A stretch of DNA of 64,000 bases. Source: Pseudobacter sp. (GTDB taxonomy: Bacteria; Bacteroidota; Bacteroidia; Chitinophagales; Chitinophagaceae). The translations under genes and the position numbers were made by a program. Positions 16,824 through 25,003 of the stretch are shown one piece after another; the stretch's first letter is position 1; every line of letters begins with the position of its first letter. The notes under the pieces were generated by a model. It worked only from the letters and a program-made list of their open reading frames with translations, ran no database searches and was not told the DNA's origin. The stretch spans positions 1 to 64,000 of the forward strand of contig JAFIGX010000022.1 of assembly GCA_017849455.1 (NCBI GenBank). The letters are read 5' to 3'.

Positions 16824-17921
16824 TTAATCCTTAAAAAACTCCTTCCCATACTCATCGATCAACCCTTCACCCTGTGCCGTTTTAACCCTGAAAAAACGGA
16901 CCTCCTTACCTTTTTTGTCGATATAAGTATCGGTAAAACTGGTGATCACTGATTCATATTTTGCCGGAATGATCCTGGGCACCGAATCCAGTATGATGAT
17001 CCCTCTCTTGCCCTGTTGACGGGTGGTACACCACCGGCCATTCTGCATAAAAGACAGATCATCCCACTCGAAGGGAATTACGATCTCACCATTGGGCCTG
17101 ATGATGCCGCACTTCCCATCCTTTTTACAGGCATAGAGGTTCGATAACGAATAAACGGAACAGACACCCTCATATTGAAAAGGGATAATGAGCTTGTTTT
17201 TTGTATCCACAATGCCCCAGCGGCCATCCTTCTTTACAGCAGCCACCTCGCGCGACAGAAATTCCGGGTTCAATTCATCATAGACCGGCGGTATGGTATC
17301 ATATTTATCATACTTCGCGATCAGGTACCCTTGCTTTCCATTCCTGTTGTAAGGTTGATCATATCCATTGAATGGCATTATCACAATTTTTTTATCAGGC
17401 ATACCCGGTCCCTCCGGATCTTCCCTCTTCCCAGATTCAGGTTTCGGCAACGGCTTTTTGGTTTCCACTTTCCCATCCTGCCTGATCCAGAATTGCTTTG
17501 TTACGTTATTGACCACGATGGTGGCTTCTGCATAGTCCTCAAGAGGCAGAACGTACAATTCATCATACTTCACCGGAGCGATCAGTTTACCCGCACTGTT
17601 CATCAAACCATGCCTTTCCCCCACCCCCACAGTGAAGAACTGCCTGCCATTCCACTCATTCTGACTGATCTGATCATACACGACCGGAACGATAATCCTC
17701 CCACCCGGGTCTATCACACCCCACTTTCCTTTGATGACCACTTGCGCATAATTGTTGAAAAATTTATATACTTCATCGTACCGGGCCGGGATCACCAGTT
17801 TGCCCGAAACATCCGAGAAGCCCCATTTCGATTGGACCCGATAAGGGACGAGCTCCTGGGCAATAGAGATGGAAGAAAAGAAATGCAGTGCGATCAGCGC
17901 TAACCATTTGATTTTTTTCAT
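16824..17921 (-). CDS. secreted WG-repeat protein
   Basis: The 365-residue protein has a signal peptide (MKKIKWLALIALHFFSSISIAQ region). It is built from at least six WG repeats of about 40-50 residues, each carrying KWG or a variant such as KCGII, KRGII or RHGLM, then 'P.K/R YDE'. Examples are KWGFSDVSGKLVIPARYDE, KWGVIDPGGRIIVPVVYDQ and RWGIVDTKNKLIIPFQYEG. WG repeats form beta-structures of uncertain role, and such proteins are numerous in Chitinophagaceae. The start at 17921 is fixed by the signal peptide. It is divergent from the TonB receptor gene. Confidence 0.88.
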   Translation of the reverse strand: MKKIKWLALIALHFFSSISIAQELVPYRVQSKWGFSDVSGKLVIPARYDEVYKFFNNYAQVVIKGKWGVIDPGGRIIVPVVYDQISQNEWNGRQFFTVGVGERHGLMNSAGKLIAPVKYDELYVLPLEDYAEATIVVNNVTKQFWIRQDGKVETKKPLPKPESGKREDPEGPGMPDKKIVIMPFNGYDQPYNRNGKQGYLIAKYDKYDTIPPVYDELNPEFLSREVAAVKKDGRWGIVDTKNKLIIPFQYEGVCSVYSLSNLYACKKDGKCGIIRPNGEIVIPFEWDDLSFMQNGRWCTTRQQGKRGIIILDSVPRIIPAKYESVITSFTDTYIDKKGKEVRFFRVKTAQGEGLIDEYGKEFFKD

Positions 17922-18037
17922 AGAATAGATTGAGAGATAAAAATATAAATTTTCCCATTCCCGTAAACGGTTTTCCCGATTTCTATTCTTCTATCTGCTT
18001 CCATATCACAGCTTTGCAGAAAAATTTTCTACCCCTT

Positions 18038-20392
18038 ATGAGACAAACGGGTTGGCTCCTTCTCTGCATTCTTTTTCCCGCATGGTGCTTTGCGAATTCC
18101 GAACATCATGAATCAGGCTTCGGGATTATCAAAGGCATCATTACTACCAGCGATCACAAACCAGCTTCTTCAGCAACTATCCGCATAAAAGGCACTCCAA
18201 ATAATACGGTCACCAATGAAGATGGCAGCTTTGCATTTTACAGGATAAAAGCAGGTAGCTATCAATTGGAAGTATCCATGATCGGCTATGAAACACTGAC
18301 ATACGATATAACAGTGGAGAAGGACAAGGTCACCGCTATCTCCCTTCAATTGAAATTATCCAATACCACCCTCGAAGAAGTGATCATCACAGCCGGCAGG
18401 AATAAATTCAATGATAAAAAAACAGAACAGGTAGCACGCATGCCGCTGAGGAACCTGGAAAACCCGCAAGTTTACCAGGTAGTAGGCCAGTCCCTGATGG
18501 AAGAACAGGTGATCACCGAACGCACCGACCTCTACAGGAACGTGCCGGGCGCCGTACCCAATTTTGCCGCAGGCGGTTCACAAGGGCTCAGCATGCGCGG
18601 GTTCGCCAACGCAACAGGTATGCGAAACGGTATGATCACCAGCGCCATCGTTCCGCTCAACCCGGTGATACTGGAAAGTGTTGAATTCATCAAAGGCCCT
18701 TCCGGTACATTGTTCGGCAGCAATCGCAATATCACGTTCGGCGGTGTTTACAATTATGTTACCAAGAAACCTTATGAAAAATTCGGTGGTGAGGTGAGCT
18801 ATACCGCAGGCAGTTTCAGGTTCAACCGGATCGCCGCTGATATCAATGCACCATTGAATGATGATCGCACCGTGTTATTCAGGCTCAATGCGGCCGGCCA
18901 GTCGGAAAGCAGTTTCCAGGACCAGGGCTTTGCTAAGAATTACACCATCGCACCCAGCTTTTCTTACCAGGTGAACGACAGATTGAAATTCCTCGTCGAT
19001 GTCGATATCACCCGCAGCGCATATACCACCACTTATTTCGCCCTCGGCTCATTGAAAAAAATAACAGCCAGGAATTTCAAAGACCTGCCCCTCGGCTATA
19101 AGTCTTCCCTGATCAATAACAGCCTCGATGTTCATAACGGCATCAATAACCTGCAGGCGCAGGTGGAATATAAGATCTCCGATTCCTGGAAATCCCAGAC
19201 CAATTACCTGTATTCAGAAGGATTTTACAAACACCTCTTCTGGACCACTTTAACAATGCTCACCGATGATTCGGTCAGTCGCAGTGTAAGGAATCAAACG
19301 CCGGAAACTTTTGGCAATATCCAGGTACAGCAAAATTTTATCGGCGATTTCAATATCGGCTCTTTCAGGAACCGCATCGTGGTCGGGCTCGATTACAGCT
19401 ATAATTATAATGAGCTTTATCGCGCCACCGTCAATTACGATACGGTCAATCTCCACCAGCCGGTGAAAGATGTGAACGTGGAGAAGATCAAAGACCTCTC
19501 CTACCAGAAAGGCTTTGCCTCCAGCACTTACAAGGCTTCCAGTTATAGTTTGTACGCATCGGACGTATTCAATATCACACCTGCCCTGATGGCCATGGTG
19601 AGTATGCGACTCGATCGCTTTATTACCGATGGCACTTACAATCCGACTACCGGTAAATACACGGGTGATTATGATCAGACCTCCTGGTCGCCCAAACTCG
19701 GACTGGTATACCAACCCATCCCCAACAAGGTTTCCCTGTTCGCCAATTATATGAATGGGTTCGTGAACCTCGCGCCGGTATCTCAACCGGATAATACCAT
19801 TCTCGATCTCAAGCCACAATACGGCAATCAATGGGAAGCCGGCGTTAAAGTGGAAATACTCAATAATAAACTGAGCGGAACAGCCAGCTTTTATGATATC
19901 GCCGTTACCAATTCCACCCGCACAGAAGTGATCGGCGGAAAGAATTTTACGTTCCAGGACGGAACACAGAGCAGCAAAGGATTTGAGCTTGAACTGATCG
20001 CTACCCCCATCGCCGGCTTCAATATCATTGGAGGTTACGCTTACAACGAGAATAAGTACACGAAGGCATCCCCTGCGCTCGAAGGAAAATTGCTCACAGC
20101 CAGCCCTAAACATGTAGCAAATATCTGGGCCAGTTATTTTATTCCGAAAGGGAAGGCGCGGGGGCTTGGACTGGGCATCGGCGGGAACTATGTAAGTGAT
20201 TCATGGTTCGAGACAACCAACCAGTTCGTACTGCCCGCTTATACTTTGCTGAATGGAACGATCTTTTACGATCAGCCGAAATACCGGTTGGCCCTGAAGG
20301 GTAATAACCTGTTGAACGGGCAATACTGGAACTCGAACGGAACGCCACAGAAGCCTGTCAATTTCCTCGTAAGCGTCAACTTTAAATTTTAA
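18038..20392 (+). CDS. TonB-dependent siderophore receptor
   Basis: Outer-membrane importer driven by TonB, probably for a ferric siderophore. I chose the start at 18038 because a signal peptide begins there (MRQTGWLLLCILFPAWCFA); the frame is open back to 17930. The 784-residue product has a carboxypeptidase-like regulatory domain (about 25-105), a plug domain with DLYRNVPGAVPNF and LSMRGFANATGMRNGM, and a 22-strand barrel ending in NFLVSVNFKF with terminal Phe. The SVEFIKGPSGTLFGSN motif is typical of siderophore receptors of the FhuA/FecA type. A PepSY membrane protein follows at once, supporting an iron role. No Fur box was recognised by eye. Confidence 0.92.
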   Translation: MRQTGWLLLCILFPAWCFANSEHHESGFGIIKGIITTSDHKPASSATIRIKGTPNNTVTNEDGSFAFYRIKAGSYQLEVSMIGYETLTYDITVEKDKVTAISLQLKLSNTTLEEVIITAGRNKFNDKKTEQVARMPLRNLENPQVYQVVGQSLMEEQVITERTDLYRNVPGAVPNFAAGGSQGLSMRGFANATGMRNGMITSAIVPLNPVILESVEFIKGPSGTLFGSNRNITFGGVYNYVTKKPYEKFGGEVSYTAGSFRFNRIAADINAPLNDDRTVLFRLNAAGQSESSFQDQGFAKNYTIAPSFSYQVNDRLKFLVDVDITRSAYTTTYFALGSLKKITARNFKDLPLGYKSSLINNSLDVHNGINNLQAQVEYKISDSWKSQTNYLYSEGFYKHLFWTTLTMLTDDSVSRSVRNQTPETFGNIQVQQNFIGDFNIGSFRNRIVVGLDYSYNYNELYRATVNYDTVNLHQPVKDVNVEKIKDLSYQKGFASSTYKASSYSLYASDVFNITPALMAMVSMRLDRFITDGTYNPTTGKYTGDYDQTSWSPKLGLVYQPIPNKVSLFANYMNGFVNLAPVSQPDNTILDLKPQYGNQWEAGVKVEILNNKLSGTASFYDIAVTNSTRTEVIGGKNFTFQDGTQSSKGFELELIATPIAGFNIIGGYAYNENKYTKASPALEGKLLTASPKHVANIWASYFIPKGKARGLGLGIGGNYVSDSWFETTNQFVLPAYTLLNGTIFYDQPKYRLALKGNNLLNGQYWNSNGTPQKPVNFLVSVNFKF

Positions 20393-20393
20393 G

Positions 20394-21569
20394 ATGAGCA
20401 TTAAAAAGATATTCGGACAAGTGCATCTCTGGCTCGGACTTACCTCCGGGCTGATGCTTTTTATCATTGCCCTTACAGGCGCCATCTATGCTTTCCAGCC
20501 GGAGCTTTCGAAAGCTACACAACCATATTTATCGGTGGAAGCAAAAGATCAGCCATTCCTGCCAGTATCGCAGTTGAAGGAGATCGCAGCAAAACAATTG
20601 GCCGGCAAGAAACCTAACAGGATCATTTTTAAAGGCAGGGACGGAGCAGCCATCGTGCAGTTCTTCGCCAAAAAACCAAAGCCTTATTATTTTTCCGTGT
20701 TCCTCGATCCTTATACTGGTGAAGTGATGAAGGTGAAAGATATGAACACCGATTTTTTCCGCTTCATCCTTAACGGGCACATGTATCTCTGGCTACCACA
20801 GCCAGTGGGGCATCAGGTAGTGATCTATTCCACGCTGATCTTTTTCGTAATACTGGTGAGCGGCATCGTGCTCTGGTGGCCGCGTAGCAAGGCACGGATG
20901 AAAAGCAGCTTCAAAGTAAAATGGAACGCTTCTCCCAAACGACTGAACTACGACCTGCACAATGTATTCGGCTTTTATGCAAGCTGGATCATTCTCTTTG
21001 CCGTTCTTACCGGGCTGGTATGGGGCTTTGAATGGTTCGCCAATACTGAATACTGGGTGATCAGTGGTGGACAAAAGAAACAAAAAATACCTCAGCCCCT
21101 CTCTGCAAAGGTATCAGCCACTGAAAGAACACCTGCATTGGATAAGATATTCAATACTGTTACCGCTGCCTATCCTAAAGCAGCCGGCTACCAGCTCAAT
21201 TTTCCTGCACATGATTCCGCATCGGTGGTGGTGAGGGCTTACCCGGATGAAGGGACTTTTTACAGGATGGATAACCTGTATTTCGATCAATACACAGCTA
21301 AAGAGATCCCTGTAAAATATTATGGTAAGTATGCCGATGCCAAAGCCGCTGAAAAAGCCATCCGCATGAATTATGATATTCATATCGGGGCCATCGCCGG
21401 ATTGCCGGGGCGCATCCTGATGTTTTTTGCTGCACTGGTCGTTGCCTCATTGCCCATTACAGGATTCTATATCTGGTGGGGAAAGAAGAAGAAAGCAAAG
21501 AAGGCAGTGGCAAAGGGGTCGAAACGACCTGCTTCTGCTACTACGCTGGAAACGCTCGCCGTCAATTAA
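20394..21569 (+). CDS. PepSY-associated transmembrane protein (siderophore-iron reductase type)
   Basis: The 391-residue inner-membrane protein has transmembrane helices near residues 14-36, 140-162, 190-215 and 340-365. PepSY-like periplasmic segments lie between them. The first helix has the family motif HLWLGLTSGLMLFIIALTGA with a conserved His, and further His residues (NGHMYLWLP, YDLHNVFGFYASW, NYDIHIGAIAGLPGRI) could bind haem. Such proteins accompany TonB siderophore receptors and are thought to reduce ferric siderophores in the periplasm. It starts one base after the receptor's stop, so the two are translationally linked. It ends in a Lys-rich tail and overlaps the convergent cyanophycinase-fusion gene by four bases. 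Confidence 0.9.
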   Translation: MSIKKIFGQVHLWLGLTSGLMLFIIALTGAIYAFQPELSKATQPYLSVEAKDQPFLPVSQLKEIAAKQLAGKKPNRIIFKGRDGAAIVQFFAKKPKPYYFSVFLDPYTGEVMKVKDMNTDFFRFILNGHMYLWLPQPVGHQVVIYSTLIFFVILVSGIVLWWPRSKARMKSSFKVKWNASPKRLNYDLHNVFGFYASWIILFAVLTGLVWGFEWFANTEYWVISGGQKKQKIPQPLSAKVSATERTPALDKIFNTVTAAYPKAAGYQLNFPAHDSASVVVRAYPDEGTFYRMDNLYFDQYTAKEIPVKYYGKYADAKAAEKAIRMNYDIHIGAIAGLPGRILMFFAALVVASLPITGFYIWWGKKKKAKKAVAKGSKRPASATTLETLAVN

Positions 21570-23533
21570 TCCTTATAAATATGAATTTCGATGGTTCCAT
21601 CGCTGGTGACGGCGCCACGATACATTCCTTCCGTGTTGAAAGGCATTGCCATCTTACCATTTTTATCCAATGCGATCAAACCACCGTCGCCACCGAGTTT
21701 GCCAACTTTTTCAATGACCGCTTTACCGGCATCCTGTACGCTCAGTCCTTTATATTCCATTAAAGCAGCCAGGTCATGCGCCACTACATTGCGGATATAG
21801 AACTCACCCCATCCCGTACACGAAACACCTACCGTACCATTCGCATAAGTGCCTGCACCGATGATAGGTGAATCACCTACCCTTCCGTATTTTTTGTTGG
21901 TCATACCGCCGGTGGAAGTTCCTGCTGCGATCACTCCATTCTTATCCAAAGCCACGCATCCGACTGTCCCGAATTTATGATCGACGTTGATCGTGCCTGC
22001 TTTCCGTGGCACGGAACTATGGTCGAGTTTCGATTTCATGGAATCTTCCCGAAGCGCTTCCTGCAATGCTTTCCATCTTTCAGGTGTGCGGAAGTAGGAA
22101 GTATCTACTATTTCTACCCCCGATTCCCTGGCAAACTGTTCTGCACCGGCGCCTACCATCATTACATGCTCCGATTTTTCCATAACAGCCCTCGCTGCGG
22201 AGATCGGGTTACGGATGGTCCTTACACCTGCTACTGCGCCGGCCGCCAGTGTGCTGCCGTTCATGATGGAAGCATCCAGCTCATTTCTGCCATCGTGGGT
22301 AAAAACAGCGCCTTTACCTGCATTGAACAATGGATTATCTTCCAGTACCCTGATAGTAGCTTCTACTGCATCGAGACTTGAACCGCCCGATTGCAATTTT
22401 GCATAGCCTGTTTGCAGGGCGAGTTGCAGGCCATCGCGATAAGCTTTTTCTTTCTCAGGGGTCATACTGCTTTTGAGGATGGTGCCTGCCCCTCCATGGA
22501 TCACCAGCACATATTTGCTCGATTCCGATTGTTGCAATTTTCCATTCTCCACCCACCACCAATACCATTTTCCTCCTTTGGCTTTGGCCGGGTCGAAATC
22601 AGCCACAGAAAAACTACCGCTGCCTGCTTCCGAGCCCTGGATCTCGTATACTTTAATGGCTTGTTGTCCTGCCACCCATTGCAGCGGTTGTCCTGCTTTG
22701 CACACTTCCGGAGCATGTGCAGGATCAGTGAGCAGGAAATAGGCTTTGCCTTCCCCGATCACTTTGGCATTGCCGTTCTCATCGATACATACTGCGGTGC
22801 GCTCATCGGGAGCGATCCCTTTCGGGAATACTTTCCAGTCATTGATGATCCGACTGATGAACGTTACATGCCTGCCCTGCCTTTTGCGGGCAACATAATG
22901 CTGGTCGGTGATGATATTCTGCAGGAAAGGCGGATGCAAAAAATCATTGTTATAGATCGTTACCAGGCTATCATACGGGTTCATAGTGGCAGCCGCAGCA
23001 GCGCTGCCTTTTTCACCACTGTAATAAAATCCGCTCAGGATGGCGCAGCCGGCGCTGGTGCCGCCTACCGGGACTTTCTTCACGTTCAGCAGGTAGTTGA
23101 TCGCCTCTGAGGTTTTCGTGTTCCTCCAGAAACGCATATAGTTGGATTGATCGCCGCCGGTTATGAACAGCATCTCTGCATTGCGGATAGTGCGGGCCAC
23201 TTTTTCATTATTGGCCACTTCCCTTGAATCGATCAACAGGGTTTCGACAGAATTGACCTTGCCCAGTTTGCCGATATCATCATTATACAGGTAATCGCCT
23301 GAAGCCCTGATCACCACTACATCTCCTCCACCACTTCTTTCGATCATCCATTTGAATGCAGCATCTACATTACCGCCTCCCCCGATGAGGGCAACCCCAC
23401 CCCGTGTACGTGTGGTAACGTCTTTGGGGTCGCCGGTCAGTTTCAAAGAGGGGCCTGTAGCTTTTTTCGATTGTGCAAATACAGTGCTACATAAAAGGGC
23501 ATAAGCCAGTATAAAAGGGATCGATTTTCTCAT
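21566..23533 (-). CDS. secreted fusion: cyanophycinase (S51) plus isoaspartyl peptidase/L-asparaginase (Ntn)
   Basis: The start at 23533 gives a clean signal peptide (MRKSIPFILAYALLCSTVFAQ region). In the 655-residue product, residues about 45-335 are a peptidase S51/cyanophycinase domain: GGVALIGGGG, FITGGDQ (126-129 GGDQ), nucleophile Ser160 in GGTSAGC, and DQHYVARKRQGR (210-221) with the expected His. Residues about 340-655 are a plant-type asparaginase/isoaspartyl peptidase: VIHGGAGT, NAGKGAVFT, ELDASIM, self-cleavage Thr523 in FGTVG, and GTSTGG. Known cyanophycinases release beta-Asp-Arg dipeptides, and the second family splits isoaspartyl dipeptides. One exported chain could therefore take cyanophycin to free Asp and Arg. 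It follows susD by 25 bases and is probably the last gene of the SusCD operon. Substrate is inferred from families. Confidence 0.87.
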   Translation of the reverse strand: MRKSIPFILAYALLCSTVFAQSKKATGPSLKLTGDPKDVTTRTRGGVALIGGGGNVDAAFKWMIERSGGGDVVVIRASGDYLYNDDIGKLGKVNSVETLLIDSREVANNEKVARTIRNAEMLFITGGDQSNYMRFWRNTKTSEAINYLLNVKKVPVGGTSAGCAILSGFYYSGEKGSAAAAATMNPYDSLVTIYNNDFLHPPFLQNIITDQHYVARKRQGRHVTFISRIINDWKVFPKGIAPDERTAVCIDENGNAKVIGEGKAYFLLTDPAHAPEVCKAGQPLQWVAGQQAIKVYEIQGSEAGSGSFSVADFDPAKAKGGKWYWWWVENGKLQQSESSKYVLVIHGGAGTILKSSMTPEKEKAYRDGLQLALQTGYAKLQSGGSSLDAVEATIRVLEDNPLFNAGKGAVFTHDGRNELDASIMNGSTLAAGAVAGVRTIRNPISAARAVMEKSEHVMMVGAGAEQFARESGVEIVDTSYFRTPERWKALQEALREDSMKSKLDHSSVPRKAGTINVDHKFGTVGCVALDKNGVIAAGTSTGGMTNKKYGRVGDSPIIGAGTYANGTVGVSCTGWGEFYIRNVVAHDLAALMEYKGLSVQDAGKAVIEKVGKLGGDGGLIALDKNGKMAMPFNTEGMYRGAVTSDGTIEIHIYKD

Positions 23534-23558
23534 GAAAGCTGTTTGCAATTTTGAAAGA

Positions 23559-24992
23559 TCAATAGAGAGGGTTTTGCTTCATATTTTTATTAGCCTTCAA
23601 CTCCGAGTTAGGTATCGGCCAAACATATTGAGGTTGATCAGGCTTGAGCAAAACGGCGCCGAGGGCATTGATCGCATCCTCCGGGTTCCTGCTGATAGGC
23701 AGGTTCCACCGGCGCAGATCGAAATGGCGATGGCCTTCGAATGCCAGCTCTTTGTACCTCTCCGTTTGAAGAGCCGCAACGATAGCGTCTTTTGTTGTAA
23801 AGTCCTGCGCCGTATACCCGTTGATCCTTGCTGCACGAAGGTTATTCAGATCGTCTTTTGCCAAAGGTATATTGTTCTTTTCGGCATAAGCTTCCGAACG
23901 GATCAGGTACATTTCCCCGGTGCGGTATAATTTGATATCAACGAGATTACGATTGCTGGTAACATCGGTCATGTATTTAATAACCACATTGGGTGTTTTA
24001 CCGGCAGCCTGCCTGGCAGCATCGATCAAAATATAAGACGTAAAGCGGATATCATTGGCCTGGTCGAACAGGTTGGTGAGTTTGTAAGCCGCTGCATAGT
24101 AGATGCGTGAGCCGGCAGGGTTATCGAGAAAGGTGGCTTGCGTATAAGCATCACCGAGAGGTGTTTCGCTATCCGAGACCACCCTTTTCAGTTTCCATAC
24201 CACTTCCTGGGTGGTTTTGTCTTTCCAAATCTTCTGAAAATCTGTCCTCGGCGCCAGTGGAACGCCATTGATCACTTCAGTGGCCCAGGTGATCGCATTG
24301 TCCCAATCTTTTGCATACAAGGCGGCCCTGGCCTGCATGGCAGATATCGCCATCCTCGTGATCCTGGTACGGTCATCGAAGGAAGCAGGGATCAGGGTCT
24401 TGGCTGTAGCCAGATCAGCGAAAATTTTGGTCATGGTTTCCCTGAAGGTCGGGCGGGCCGGATACGAGATGGCCGACTGCTCCATATAAGGAACGCCCAT
24501 GGCATTGGGCTCATATTTTTCAGCGAAGTTCCTGATCAGCTCGAAGTGACAGTAGGCCCTCAAAGCCAGCAGTTCTCCTTTGTATTGATCTTTCAATACA
24601 GTTTCATCACCGGGTTTGGCAGGGATGTTGTCGATAGCGGCCAGTACACGGTTGGCACGATCGATAGACGTGTAATTATCGGGCCATGCATCATGCGTAA
24701 AGCTCCCGTCATATTGCCAGCGATGGGTAGCTACCCCGGAACCGGTGCTGTTCTCCGATGGCAGCATTACTTCATCCGTGATCCTCGAAGTATAAAAGAT
24801 GCTGCTACGGTAGTTCAGTTTGTTATAGGCGCCGAGTAACCCGGCATTCAGGTCTTTTACGGTTTTGAAGGCTTTGGAGGGATCGATGGTATCGGTGGGA
24901 AACAAGTCGATCTGCTTGTTACAGGATGAAACAAGACTGGCTGCAACGATGGCAATGAGAGCGGTCCTTTTATGGAAAATTGTTGTTGTCAT
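23559..24992 (-). CDS. SusD/RagB-family outer-membrane lipoprotein
   Basis: Substrate-capturing lid of a SusCD importer. The 477-residue protein has a lipoprotein signal (IVAASLVSSC, Cys at about residue 24) and the SusD-like N-terminal segment (LFPTDTIDPSKAFKTV). The TPR-type helices contain ELLALRAYCHFELIRNFAE. The C-terminal RagB region has YLIRSEAYAEKN, NNLRAARINGY and ERYKELAFEGHRHFDLRRW, and the usual ending WPIPNSEL...NQNPLY-like. It lies between susC and the cyanophycinase-fusion gene with short gaps, so its likely cargo is that enzyme's substrate or product: cyanophycin fragments or isoaspartyl peptides. The cargo is inference. Confidence 0.93.
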   Translation of the reverse strand: MTTTIFHKRTALIAIVAASLVSSCNKQIDLFPTDTIDPSKAFKTVKDLNAGLLGAYNKLNYRSSIFYTSRITDEVMLPSENSTGSGVATHRWQYDGSFTHDAWPDNYTSIDRANRVLAAIDNIPAKPGDETVLKDQYKGELLALRAYCHFELIRNFAEKYEPNAMGVPYMEQSAISYPARPTFRETMTKIFADLATAKTLIPASFDDRTRITRMAISAMQARAALYAKDWDNAITWATEVINGVPLAPRTDFQKIWKDKTTQEVVWKLKRVVSDSETPLGDAYTQATFLDNPAGSRIYYAAAYKLTNLFDQANDIRFTSYILIDAARQAAGKTPNVVIKYMTDVTSNRNLVDIKLYRTGEMYLIRSEAYAEKNNIPLAKDDLNNLRAARINGYTAQDFTTKDAIVAALQTERYKELAFEGHRHFDLRRWNLPISRNPEDAINALGAVLLKPDQPQYVWPIPNSELKANKNMKQNPLY

Positions 24993-25003
24993 GGTGGATG
25001 CGA

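Noticed and set aside
19250..20113. 287-codon frame antisense to the TonB receptor
   Set aside because: It is a shadow frame. The plus-strand receptor is continuous from signal peptide to terminal Phe.
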